Positions 24,937 to 36,272 of a stretch of 64,000 bases of DNA are shown here, in pieces. The position numbers and the translations under genes are program-made. Source of the stretch: Polyodon spathula. Taxonomy: Eukaryota > Chordata > Actinopteri > Acipenseriformes > Polyodontidae. Location: NCBI RefSeq assembly GCF_017654505.1, contig NC_054539.1:71181256-71245255 (forward strand), read 5' to 3'. Numbering within the stretch: the stretch's first letter is position 1; each line of letters opens with the position of its first letter. The notes under the pieces are model-generated. The model did no database searches. It was not told the DNA's origin and worked only from the letters and a program-made list of their open reading frames with translations.

Positions 24937-24938
<2 letters not shown>
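23351..24938 (+). mobile_element. Tc1-like transposon, nearly complete, with ~210-bp inverted repeats
   Basis: Starts tagtactgtgcaaaagtttt and ends in the inverted cttttgcacagtactg. The inverted repeats reach about 23561 on the left and 24729 on the right, including gtgagtgaacagaagaaaaa and ggtgtgacca; the right arm overlaps the 3' end of the transposase. It encodes one transposase frame broken by one stop. It sits in a (TA)n tract. Confidence 0.92.
23773..24840 (+). pseudogene. Tc1 transposase, one in-frame stop and a changed catalytic residue
   Basis: 355 codons from ATG 23773 in a single frame, interrupted only by TGA at 24157-24159. N-terminal HTH (SQAEISRQTGVSRCAVQALL), a GRPRKLT AT-hook-like motif, then WTDESKFEIFG, KHGGGSLQVWGCISANG and [11 protein letters not shown] with the two catalytic aspartates. 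The third acidic residue of the DD34E triad is lost: PQSPDLNILKSVWD stands where Tc1 proteins have PDLNPIExxW. Both changes (likely CGA to TGA, GAA to AAA) are single-base decay, so it is recent but inactive. Confidence 0.9.

Positions 24939-25011
<73 letters not shown>
24937..25011. repeat. (TG)n(TA)n tract at the right edge of the Tc1 element
   Basis: About ten TG then 27 TA units next to the transposon end. Confidence 0.9.
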
Positions 25012-25012
<1 letters not shown>

Positions 25013-25014
<2 letters not shown>

Positions 25015-25310
25015 CAGGCATCCCTGGGCGGTGACGAGTAGGCATCCCTGAACGGAGACAACCTGGCATCCCTGGGCCGTGACGAGCAAGCATCACCGGG
25101 CGAGCTGACCTCCCCTGGAAATGGTGAATTGGCACCCCAGGCAATAGTGAACAGACACCCCCAGGCAATGGCGAACCGGCATCCCCAGGCCATGGTGGGC
25201 TGGCCTCCCCAGGTGATGGCAGCAGCACTAGGCGTTGCAGGTTTTGCAGCCCCAGGTGCTGGAGGACAGGGCAGGTGCAGTCCCTCGGGAGGTGACGGCA
25301 GGTGTGGACA
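25013..25310. repeat. GC-rich imperfect ~30-bp tandem repeat
   Basis: Repeated 'ggcatccctgggcggtgacga / ggcaccccaggcaatagtgaa' modules make a GC-rich island in AT-rich DNA. Units vary (gtgacgag, gtgaac, ggcgaacc). Open frames across it are by-products of the repeat. Confidence 0.65.
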
Positions 25311-25329
25311 TATCACACAACTATAATGT

Positions 25330-26580
25330 TAAAGAAAATATAAACCAGTATGAAATAAACTTAGAGATGAAATGCAACAGCCATTGCAAAACTTGTGTGC
25401 TTTTATAACCTGCATGCTTGGATTGCTCACCCTAAACAACCTGCAGAAAATCAGCATTGTAAATATTTATTTAGGGTCCTTTCTGAATGAAGCTGGAAGA
25501 TGTTCGCCGATCCTTAATAAACGTCTTTTCAGCAAACAGTTGGTGAGGTTGGTGATCCATGAAAGCAGCATTGTTCAGCTCTTTTCAGATCATTGGAAAC
25601 ATGCATTATCTGTTCATTACATTCTATGGATTGGTTTGCACTCCCAGATAGTTTTATTATAGCTACCTAATTTTCATGCAACACCATTTCCTGTTTTAGC
25701 TACAATATCACTATTAATCAGAACAAATAATGTTAGTTCCACTGCTGTTCAAGCTCCGTGAACACTCCCTGCCGTTTACATATGTCATGTAAGTACTGTT
25801 ATTCTCTTCAGATTGTTTTATTAAGATTGTGATGCCTGTTAATGTGACACTGTAAGATACGCTGTAGATAAACTGCAAGATGTATGGAGGGTTTATGTGC
25901 TTGCTCACCTGTTGCTGGTTTGGAGATTTTACAGTAGTGTCCTTATGCACAACACTGGAAAAGGAAGTGCTCTTTATGCATTGTTATGATCTCAAAGAGC
26001 TGAGAATTGGGCTAGTTTCAGGTTGTAATGCTGCACCTATGTAGACCTCATGATTTTATATTTAAATGTGTTCTTTTTCGTTTTAATGAAAGATGAGGGG
26101 CGGTGGCACTGGTTACAGTCAGACACAGTCCAGCAGGTGTCATGAGGGCCTCCATAGGTAAAATGCAGATGAAGTACAGTGAGTTTAAGGTTTGCAAGAA
26201 CACAAAAGGGGAAAGCTAGTATGTTGGAAAAATAGTAATAACCTCAAGGTGTATCCCAGAGGTTGTCTGCATTATCTAGCTTAAAACCAATATTGGTCAA
26301 GAAATACACAGCTAATTGATGTTTGTTTGAAGACAATAATCCATAACTGAAGCTTGGCTTAATGAAGTGGAAGTAAATGCACTGAAAATGTAATGCTCCA
26401 TACCTGGACTTGAGGGTCCCACTTCCTCCTGTATAGCCACGGAGCTTACTGGATACTGTGAAAAGGTATCATTTAGTTTACATTGGGGACACTCTTTATT
26501 AAATGTGAGCAGGGAGACGGTTAATAGCCTCCCTGTCTAAAAAGATTATTATTTTACTGTTAATTACCCCCTGCACCTGG
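25330..26580. other. Intergenic, no gene recognised
   Basis: Unique-looking AT-rich DNA. No exon, RNA gene or transposon end is supported. Confidence 0.4.
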
Positions 26581-26593
26581 ATGTAATTTTAAA

Positions 26594-26810
26594 TTAGAAC
26601 CAGGTGCAGGGTATTTAAGAAGCACAGTAATTGTAAATTAGAACCAGGTGCAGGGTATTTAAGAGGCGCAGTAATTGTAAATTAGAACCAGGTGCAGGGT
26701 ATTTAAGAGGCGCAGTAATTGAAAATTAGAACCAGGTGCAGGGTATTTAAGAGGCACAGTAATTGTAAATTAGAACCAAGTGCAGGGTATTTAAGAGGTG
26801 CAGTCAGTCT
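26594..26810. repeat. 44-bp minisatellite, five copies, each with a TATTTAAG box
   Basis: Copies begin at 26594, 26638, 26682, 26726 and 26770 (ttagaaccaggtgcagggta, then tttaagaggcgcagtaattg). An inverted ctgcacctgg lies just upstream at 26572. It is followed by ggctgagtagaaggaa at 26820, repeated near 27166. The layout resembles a promoter part of an LTR that has expanded. Confidence 0.85.
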
Positions 26811-27465
26811 CCACTGGACGGCTGAGTAGAAGGAAGCAGGAGGTGTACCCTACTGCCAAGCTGTCACTGAAATATGGTGGTACTAGTGGGATATTATGTA
26901 AACGAGCCTTGTGGCTCGGGTTTGTTTCGCCCTTTAATAGATAGACCCAGACACAAGATTAAAGGTATAAAGGGTGTATGTGCTATTTTTAATAACAAAA
27001 ACAAAATGAAAATTAAATCAAACACCTAGCTCTTATGAGCACTAATTAAACCCAAGCAGGAACCTGCTCTAAATCAGCCGGACAACTAAGCTGTTTACCG
27101 GCTGAAAACAAAACACACACTTTTCTTTACACTAATCCAAAGGAACACAGTACCTTTCAGTGACGGCTGAGTAGAAGGAAACAAGAGTTGAACCCTGCTG
27201 CCGGATAGGAATAAGAGAAAAAAGGCCCTTAGCATGTTGAGAAGTATATATATACATTCTTGTAAGTTTCAATGATTGAAGCCCAGTAAGCTAATGAGTG
27301 ATATAATGGTGCAGCTCTAATTCATTCCATCGTTTTATTTTGTTTTAGATTAAGTCAATGACTGTCTATTGTACCTGACATCATTGTATATTGGACTACT
27401 TGAAACAACCCAGGCACAATCTAGAAGCACTGGGCTTCCACACAGCACCCACGTTTCAGGACAGA

Positions 27466-28449
27466 ATGAACACCACCAGCATTACCACTACAGCCAGCAA
27501 TGCCACCTTCACTAGCTGTGGCAATGACTTAAGCTCAGATGGGATGTTTCTCCCTGTTCTGTACGGCTTTGTCTTCTGCATTGGACTGCCTCTCAGCTGC
27601 CTTGGCATTTACGGCCTGTACTGGCTGGTGAAGAATGAGAACATCCTGCCTATCTTCATTATGAACCTGCTCTTATCAGACATCCTCCAGATCTCCATGC
27701 TCCCGCTTTGGATTGACTACTACAGTCAGGGACACAAGTGGCGCTTTGGGAAGACCTCTTGCATCTTCACCGGCACCCTCTTCTACGTCAGCATGTTTGC
27801 CAGCATTGGATTCCTGTGCTGCATTGCCTTGGAGCGATACTTGGCTGTTTCGCACCCCATGTGGTTCCAGAATTCCAAAAGGCTCAAGTACACTGCAATG
27901 CTTTGTGTTGGCTTGTGGATCACTTTCACGTTCCCTGCGCTGGTATATTTAAACTTCACCAAGGACTATTCAAACAGCTACCTGTGTTTTGAAGATGATT
28001 ACCCAGATAAGAGATTGGCCATGTTTAACTTGATTACCACGGCGATGACCTTTATCCCGGCACTGCTCCTCCTTGTTGTTCTCTACACTGCCACTAGGAG
28101 GAGCATCACCAAAGCAGTGTCCATTCCAGACAATGAGAAGAAAAGGATCAACCTCTTGTTAGCCCTAGTCTTGCTGATATTCATTCTGGTATTTGGGCCC
28201 TACCACATTATATGCTATGTTAAAAATGTCCTAGTGATCTTTCAAGAGGATGTCTGCCATTTTGAATCCAAAATCTTTATCTATTTACAAATTGCAAAAG
28301 GACTTCTGAGCCTGAACAGCCTCCTGGATTCCATATTATATATATTTGTTTGCAAAAATGTGAGGAAGGAGATGCTGGAATCTTTTCAGAGGATTGTCAG
28401 TTTAATCGATCACCAGGAGACACTACAAGCTCACCAGACAGCAGTGTGA
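27466..28449 (+). CDS. Class A GPCR of the GPR4/GPR65/GPR68/GPR132 (proton/lysolipid) group
   Basis: One open exon of 327 residues with seven membrane helices. I chose ATG 27466; the frame runs upstream only to a TTG at 27391 and a stop at 27376-27378. An acceptor-like tgttttag ends at 27348, suggesting an upstream non-coding exon. N-glycosylation sites are N2-T-T and N12-A-T. TM2 has LLLSD (D72); a likely disulfide joins C99 and C174; TM3 ends in E123-R-Y instead of DRY. TM6 has F-G-P-Y-H (243-247), as in GPR4-type receptors, and TM7 has D288-S-I-L-Y in place of NPxxY. These point to the proton-sensing/lysolipid subgroup, a plasma-membrane G-protein-coupled receptor. Few extracellular histidines are present (H90, H265), so proton sensing is not assured. 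A fish-specific paralogue is possible; I cannot name the orthologue safely. Confidence 0.85.
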   Translation: MNTTSITTTASNATFTSCGNDLSSDGMFLPVLYGFVFCIGLPLSCLGIYGLYWLVKNENILPIFIMNLLLSDILQISMLPLWIDYYSQGHKWRFGKTSCIFTGTLFYVSMFASIGFLCCIALERYLAVSHPMWFQNSKRLKYTAMLCVGLWITFTFPALVYLNFTKDYSNSYLCFEDDYPDKRLAMFNLITTAMTFIPALLLLVVLYTATRRSITKAVSIPDNEKKRINLLLALVLLIFILVFGPYHIICYVKNVLVIFQEDVCHFESKIFIYLQIAKGLLSLNSLLDSILYIFVCKNVRKEMLESFQRIVSLIDHQETLQAHQTAV

Positions 28450-28548
28450 GCTGATTTTTTTATTTACTCTTATTTAGTACTTTGAAGGTGCTTCAAGTAG
28501 AATACAAAGGTTATTAAAATACACCCCCCCCCCCCTCCCCAACCTTTA

Positions 28549-28557
28549 AATAAATAA
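28549..28557 (+). terminator. Candidate polyadenylation signal of the GPCR gene
   Basis: Two overlapping AATAAA hexamers lie about 100 nt after the GPCR stop, just past a C-rich run (about 28524-28540). If used, the 3' UTR is very short. Confidence 0.35.
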
Positions 28558-29089
28558 ATTGTAATCATTGCAGATCAAAACTTGGTGATAATGACGTGAT
28601 AAAGTTTTACCAAAGTTTTTCCATTTCTGGTCATGCCTCGCTAGATTGGTTAAAAATTCAGAGCGTGCTCACTTTACAACAGAATTGAAATGGCGGTCTG
28701 ACTTGACCTCAGTATATTTTCTTCCATTCTGTTGTATTTGCACAGTTCCATCTTCATTTTGCCAATAAAGTTGGTCATGCAAGGTAAAACATCCCTGTGT
28801 TATATCTCTCCTTGCCTTCTGCAGCGCATTCAATTTCAGGAATTGTTTCATGCTGGGTAAAAGAAATTACGTCTCAGAAAGCATATCCGTCTAGTTTTAG
28901 GTGTAATCCACGCCTATGTAACAGTTAGGACTACGAATGGCTTATTGCATGTGCAGTCAAATATATGCCTTGCTCTGATTATTTCATTTTCATGCAATTC
29001 TTTACTACACACATTTTGGGGTTTAAGGAGCCACTGGATGTCATAGTAGACCTGCTTTTCGGCATTTCATTTAAAAAAAAAAAAAAAAA

Positions 29090-29360
29090 AAAAAAACAAA
29101 CATTACATGCTAATCTGCACTGTGAGCACTCTGTAATTGACAAACCCATGACTGGAAGACCCAAAAAGCTGTCTAACAAGGATGAGCAATACTTGAAATA
29201 CTTCAAATCAACAGTACGAAGGTCACTCTTGAAATCAGGAGTTAAAGATGTGTTGCAGTAAGAATACCTCTGTTAAGAAAGGGGAACAAGACTAAAAGGC
29301 TAAAATATGCACAAGAACATGGAACAATGGTCAAAGGTGCTTTGGACTGTTGATGGATGG
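29090..29360 (+). pseudogene. Heavily decayed Tc1 transposase relic
   Basis: Short frames retain MTGRPKKLSNKDEQYLKYF (the GRPxKLS motif region), RLKYAQEHG-like sequence, and KVLWT followed by a worn DGW. It begins after a 22-A run. No clear ends. Confidence 0.6.
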
Positions 29361-31493
29361 ACAATGACACATGTGCCATCTGCCAGTTCTGTTGTCAATT
29401 CAACGCTTGTCTTCTTTCATTTCTTGTGTTTTATAATAAGTGCAAATTTGGGGGTAGATTCTTTGCGCCAGAGTACCTCATATAGTGCAAGTGACATTCA
29501 ATTCTGAAGCCAGTAGACATGTTTAATTTATTATTATTATTATTATTATGATGTATTTGTTAGCACCCACAGATGATGGTAGTTTCTCACTGGGCCAGGA
29601 CTACTCAAATGATCCCCACATCCACATGCACATGCACAGGAGAAGGTTCCTGTCCTGTGAGAAGTAGTGAGGGAGGCTCGATTAGGGTGGCGTAAAATAA
29701 TTTAGCACCAGTAGGCTGTCTGGTGCTAAACTTTCAAAACAGTTTAGCACTCATTTTCAAAATGATTTGCACCCCTGTCAAAGATGCTGGGTTCAGGATC
29801 AAAGGTTTCAGTGGTCATCTTACACATATGAGTATGCATTAGGGCAGAAAGGCATTAGACTGATTAAAATATTGACGTGTGAAAACCCACGCTCACAAGC
29901 AGCACTGCTTAATGGCAGTTTAAGTATGAGTCCGGATTGCTGGTTATTACAATGTTACAAATCATCACACATTCTGTTTATTTCACTAGCCTACCACCAA
30001 ATTCCAGCCCTGCGGATTCAAAAGCAAAAAACAAAACCCTTCACCTTATTACTGTTGCTGAACATGTCAGCTTGACAGCACAACTGTATTTATAGAAGGA
30101 TATAAGTGAGGGGAAAATATATTACTTTAAGTAATGCTTAAGTAAATGTATTTTTTTTAAACTCATGTTTAAATGTAATGGCTCTCAAACATCGACACCT
30201 CTTCTCACCCACGCTACATCCCTCTTCTCTGAATGGACACGATCACGATTCCTGCTCTCATTGGTTGTTTCAAGTGTCCATTCAAAGAAAATAAAACCTT
30301 GAAGCAGCCAATGATAGCGCCTGCAGGGATGGACATTTTAGCAAACTGTAACCCTCCTGCCCTAAGTGAAATATGTGGACTGGTATTTCATTATGGTCAG
30401 CGATAAGCATCTCAGTTACCCAGAGATCCCAGGGACCTTGCGACTCAATAGAAAATCGTGAGGTTAGGCAGGTATGAATCACAGCCAGATAATATGCTTG
30501 ACCTTAAGTGTGAGCACCCTCCCTGCCTAGATGAAAAATGCTTTCCTGTTGTGGCAGTATGCATTTGTGTGTTAAAAATAACATGGAGGTCTGCATTTAT
30601 TTTTTTACTGTTGTGCATGTGTACCTGCATACCAGTTATGTGACCCACTGATTACAATGAGAGATGCTTCTCTCATGGTGTAAGGACTCAGTTTGGACAG
30701 CCAGAACTTCATAGACCCAAACTACACAGAACGTGTCTTATACCAGAAGGTTCGTGAGGGGCATGTCTCACAGTAAATGCATATTTTATGAAGTGATAAG
30801 TTTTTTTTTTATGGAAATGTATGTATAGCATTAATTGCTCTTCAAACCAACGGACAGCACAGGAACATATTTAGAGGCACTGCAGTAAACTTAAACAAAA
30901 GAATGTCATAATAATCCAAATATTTTAACAGGTTTTTATTCCCGATACAAAGCATTTGTATGATTTAAACATTTTTTTTTTAATTTTAGGAAATAGAATT
31001 TATGGATCCATAGCCCAGTATTTTTTTTTTTTTAATTAAATTTGGGATTGGGAAGATGTGGGAACAACTTTAACACCATACTGGATATAACCAAAAGTAG
31101 CAATTTTTTTTTAGTTAATAATACCAAATGACCAGGCATTAGGTATTTCACGTAATGCCTAACTACTACTTTCAGACATTTTGCGAAATGGATGATTTCA
31201 CAATATGCCTGTAACATATACACACACACGTATACCCATAACTAAATATACACAGTTGAAGCAAGTGCTATTTTATTACAATAGAGGATATAAAATAAAT
31301 GTACATAGCTTTTCATTTAACAGTCATTTGAACATTAAGTTTTGCTGAAAGCAGTATTGTATATTAGCTGTGCATGTATAAACACATGTTCACAGCAGAA
31401 AGCGTGATAACATGTCAGATTGGAGAAGGCCAGCACAAGCAATGCACTTTTACAAGGGAAAATGGGAACACGTGCAGTTAAAGAAGTGTTATA

Positions 31494-32101
31494 CACTGAG
31501 CATCAAAATAAACTTATCACTTATCAAAAAATGACAAACTCATTTTAGAGCAGGTGCAGTGACTTTATTGTGCTGATTAACAATTGACATCACGAAGATG
31601 CTGCAAAATGATCTGTTGATCTTCGGCAGGTTTTGTGACTCTTGGTCTCCCAGTTCGTGGCCTGTCATTGACAGAGTGTGTCTGGTTATACCATCTCGCC
31701 AGGTTTGAAATTGCTGGCTGTGAGCACCCAAGATGGCGAACCACAGTACGCTGCCCTAAAACAGCCTCCAACATGTCGATTGCACAAAGGCACTGCTCTC
31801 TTGACAGACAGAGCATATTTTTTTTTTTTTCTTTCTGGTATTTTTCTTTATTGTGTTTATTCAAGCTTGCAACTCAACAGCTGAATTCACTCCATATCCA
31901 GTGACCAATCAACTGTCTCACTAATTAGGTGATTAAGTGCATGTGCTTCAGTCATAGTCACTCGGGCGTGTCAGTCAAGGATTAATGATCGAGTGACTAA
32001 AAAGAAACCAAAAACATTTCTTCAATGTCCATCATTTAAATACCTTCTTTTTTTTCAGAAAACAAATCTGTTATAATATTGATGTTTCTTTTGGTGCTCA
32101 G
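31494..32101 (-). mobile_element. Internally deleted Tc1-like element (608 bp)
   Basis: Ends cactgagcatcaaaataaac and, inverted from the right, ctgagcaccaaaagaaac, both next to TA. It keeps only the N-terminal DNA-binding part of a transposase on the minus strand (31577-31864: LCLSREQCLCAIDMLEAVLG, then a GRPR motif). Confidence 0.75.
31577..31864 (-). pseudogene. Tc1 transposase N-terminal HTH fragment
   Basis: 95 codons with a paired-type helix-turn-helix (VVRHLGCSQPAISNLARWYN), the linker RTGRPRVTK and the start of the second HTH. The catalytic domain is missing. Confidence 0.7.
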
Positions 32102-33398
32102 TATATATATTTGGTTAAAAAAAAAAAAAAAAAAACTTTCATATATATTTGTTAAAAAAAGGACATTTACTGCCCCTACAGTATTTCTTCAAACTGTAAT
32201 ACTTTTTAGCCTCTAAACAAGACATATTTATATATAAAAAAGGCAAGAAAAACATTAAATAGTATTATTTCATTACTGAATATTTAGGCGATAACAGTGC
32301 ATTATGGACATTACCATGGTAATACATTTTCTCTATTTTGTGATGAGGTGGACAATGTTTAAGTGTGGTCTTATGTACAGCACTTCAAATAACAGGCCAA
32401 TGTTATAGTATGTGAGGTAACTCCTGGTCAGAGTACCATCACACCTGTTTCATCATTCTTTAATTATACAGTACAAGGGACTGAAATAAAACACAACTGA
32501 AAAGGAATAAACAGACACTTTTTTTTTTTTAAATGCAAAAATAGTTTTGAGCGGCGTCCTGAATTGAAAGGTAACAACCAGATTTGAAAAGGCACCATTC
32601 CCAGCGTGAAATAGATTTTGACAGACCAATATGATATGGAAATAGACATTCAAACACAAAATTATATTTCAGCTTTACCTTTAACTTCTCACATTTTTAG
32701 CTGTCAGCTTTTTGTAATCTCCACTCCTTGCATTTCTTAGCACTAAGAGAACATGGTGTGTTTTGTAAGATGGTTTTGTGACTATAAGCTCAAGAAATAC
32801 TCAGGACAATGGCACTGGCTACAGCCAGGCAGGTGCCATGAGTTATCCTCCACTGCTGAAATTATTCAAGTAAAAAAAAAAAAAAAAAGTACAAAATAAA
32901 ACTCCTATTAGAACTGATGTTCCATGATCAGCAATGAAGCCAGCATATGACTGCAAAAGCAGAAAACAAATCTACACTGTTTTTGTTATAGGTAATATCC
33001 TAAAGAGCTGCTTTTTCTTATATTACCAACCAACGTTTAAATGTGTGTCAATCATGTTACACACCTGTATGTTGCACACTCCTTTTTACAAACCTGTTTC
33101 TGATATTCAAGAAAGTATTACAGAGGCCCCTGCAGATGAATCAGAATCATTTCACGATGAATCTCATTAATACGACTTTCCCATTCATTTATGACTGTCC
33201 TGGGTAGAGGGACCGTGCTTCTCTTTCTGAACACTGGATTGAATGCAAAGTGAATTTCAGCCCCAGGATTTTAAAATGTTAACCATGATTGTATTGCAGT
33301 TATATTTTTCAAAGAGAGGTTTTGCATAGGATTCAGAGTGTTCTATTAGTGTGCACTTGTCAAAGAAATGACCGCAGAATACAAATCCCTGGTAAGGT

Positions 33399-33574
<176 letters not shown>

Positions 33575-33850
33575 GTTTTTTCAGACCCTTGTTCATTCAG
33601 CACATTATATTTATCTGCAGTTTTCCATTTTAGGTTTTTTAAATACCCGACTTGCACTGCATGTCATGAGTGCTTAAGTACTGTATGATTCTGCAAGCAA
33701 CTTTCTACATGGTACCTTACCACTAACATTATCCTCAGTGCCTCTATTCAAAAGCATCGTGAAGATAGGATTTCATCTTGGCATGCTTGCGGCCAGTATC
33801 TTTTTATTTGGACCAAAAAAAAAAGGTGTGTCTGTCTCTCTGTGTGTGTG

Positions 33851-33852
<2 letters not shown>

Positions 33853-33938
<86 letters not shown>
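33853..33938. repeat. (AT)n microsatellite with AC end
   Basis: About 37 AT units ending in acacacacac. Confidence 0.9.
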
Positions 33939-34423
33939 CACCCACACAATACATACAATAATAAACACATTCTCTCAACAAAGTAGACAATATATTACTT
34001 GTATGGATATAATAAAATATCTTAACTCAAACTTTAAAAAGTATGGGAAAAGAGCAGTGCCTTTTCCCATACAGTTGCCCTGGTTGTCTGCATAAACTGA
34101 AATACCGGACTGAATCACATCATCACATATGGACTGGTAAACACTAAGTCTGTCTGTCTGTCTTGCATTAAATACTGATAAAAAGTGTCCATTGCTCTGG
34201 AAGAGTTTTCACCAAGTAACAAACAAGTGACCAAGTGACACAACCACTAACAGGGTGGGGCGGCCTTTGTCAGTCAGTGACAGTCAGTCAACACAACATA
34301 ACCGAGTCTTTATAATGACATTCCTGCATCTATGACTATTAGAAACGTTATCACCGGTCCCCTCATTGCTAGATGATGATGAATGTGTTCTTATTGTTTG
34401 ATTTTTAAAATGCTATAATTAAT

Positions 34424-34510
34424 ATAATATATATATATATATATATCTATATATATATATATATTATATATATATATTATATATATATAGATATATATTA
34501 TATATTATAA
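34424..34510. repeat. AT-rich self-complementary tract
   Basis: Interrupted (TA)n with ATATTATAT blocks; self-complementary. Confidence 0.7.
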
Positions 34511-36177
34511 TCACGGTCATTAACCTAGTTTCTTCACAGTCACGACTTGTTGGAGTTAGTTAGTTACGTGCGGTACGTACTGTTACAAGTGGTAACAGTT
34601 AACAGCAATATCAAGAACCAATTCCCAAATTTCGGGAATCAAATTGAGTCGGCATCACTTACGTTGGTACAGACCCATTACAAGCACTGGTTTGATTCAC
34701 ATATACTAGGAGCCACTTTAATGATGTGTTTTTCATATAGGCGTGTCAGTGGATAGCACGGCTGATTCGAAGCGGCACACTTACTGCTTCTAAAAGGGTT
34801 TCCCACGTTAACAATCAGTGTCCCTATCCAGCCACAAGAGGTCACTGTGGCATCAGTTTCGTATTCCTGTGCTCCCCATTTGAAGATGAGGTTTGCTTCC
34901 AAAATGACGTTTTGCTTGACGTCATGAAACAGGATAGAAAGCACGCAAAGGGGAAGCTTTAACAATAAGTGCCTATAAAAAAAATAAACACACTGATTTA
35001 ATATTCCAACTGTGGGTCTAAAAGTCAAACACAACGACCAGGTCTAAGTTTAGAAATCTTTTTCCAGGGGTAAAAGACAGGTAAGACCTGAATGACATGC
35101 TGTACAAGGGCAGTGTTAATCGAGGTTTCACTATACTGTTCTTTACCTTATGAATGGCACAATGAAAACCTGTAGGGGCCAGTTAAAAAATAGTATGACA
35201 AGTTTTAATGATAATGCTCTGTCTGTTGCATTAGTAACTTTGCATTTTAAAAAAGCAATGCTCAGATCGCAAAAAAGACCCCTTTTGTACAGTGATATAG
35301 GCCAAATATGGTTTTTCAGAAATGATGACCCTCGATTGAGATGAATGAAATGATTCTTCACACTGGAAATGACCCCAATGACAATATTGTCCGATACCAT
35401 TGATGTGGCAGCATTTGAAGGCGGCTAAAAGTCTGGCTTTCCAGTAAAGCAGGGAGTATTTGACCTGGTGTGGCACAGCAGCTTGATCGGTTTTATTGCC
35501 CAGCGTACGGTCGGTTGCTGTGCTTCTCTCTAAAAAAGCTACTGAAAGAGGAGTGGAATCTCTCAGCATATCTTTGCACAAACAGTATTCCCTGCAAGGT
35601 CATCAGCTGCCGCTTGTAAGAAGTCGTTTTTAAAAAAGTAGATTGCAGAGAAAGAGTCAGGTAATGACATCCAAGAGTAAAACTGTACAGTGCATGAAAA
35701 GGTTTCCTTGAACATAATGGCGTTCTCCTGTGTTTCTCATCCCATAAGTCTAGTATACAAAATCATTTACAAAACAATAAGCTTGTAGTAAACTTAAAAC
35801 TCTACAAACAAAAAAACAGGGTCTAGTTACCAAATAGAAAAGGTGCTGTATAGATATACACAGAGCTGCAATTCTAGTCGAAGAGCTACGGTTCACACTG
35901 GTCTTCTGTGCATAAAGGACTGGGTCAGACAGACCTGCGTGCTGAACCTATGCACACAATTTCAGACTTTTTTCTTCATCTTGCTGAAAGTAGTTTTCTT
36001 TCATTTTTTTTTTTTTTTTGTTGATAATATATTCTACCCAAAACCTCTGGGTAAAAGAAAGTTCTCTGGGTCAGTTTTTTTTGGTTTCTCTGCAGTTCCA
36101 TTTCACTTCATATTGCTGGAGCCTGGTGACTGGAGTCCACATGGAGTTGCAGCTCACACACCCACACGCAGGCACAC

Positions 36178-36195
36178 GCTCTCTCTCTCTCTCTG

Positions 36196-36232
<37 letters not shown>

Positions 36233-36267
36233 TGCTCTCTCTCTCTCACACACACGCACACACACCT
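36178..36267. repeat. (CT)n(CA)n tracts just 3' of the cdk19 stop codon
   Basis: Two CT and two CA blocks. In the cdk19 mRNA they would read as GU- and GA-rich repeats beginning within a few bases of the TAA stop. Confidence 0.85.
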
Positions 36268-36272
36268 GCTCA

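Larger units (their letters stand above)
28460..31490. other. Intergenic between the GPCR and the cdk19 3' flank
   Basis: A minus-strand 60-codon frame at 28669-28851 (LKLNALQKARRDITQGCFTL, then HDQLYWQNEDGTVQI) looks like real protein but is unassigned. A perfect 11-bp hairpin (tttagcaccag/ctggtgctaaa) occurs at about 29700-29730. Otherwise nothing is recognised apart from the Tc1 relic listed separately. Confidence 0.35.

Noticed and set aside
24894..25316. Minus-strand frames up to 140 codons
   Set aside because: They run through (TA)n and the GC-rich tandem repeat; repetitive composition and no family match.
27391..27465. 25-residue N-terminal extension of the GPCR
   Set aside because: It begins at TTG, follows a stop, and lacks receptor-like features; ATG 27466 with two N-glycosylation sites is the sensible start.
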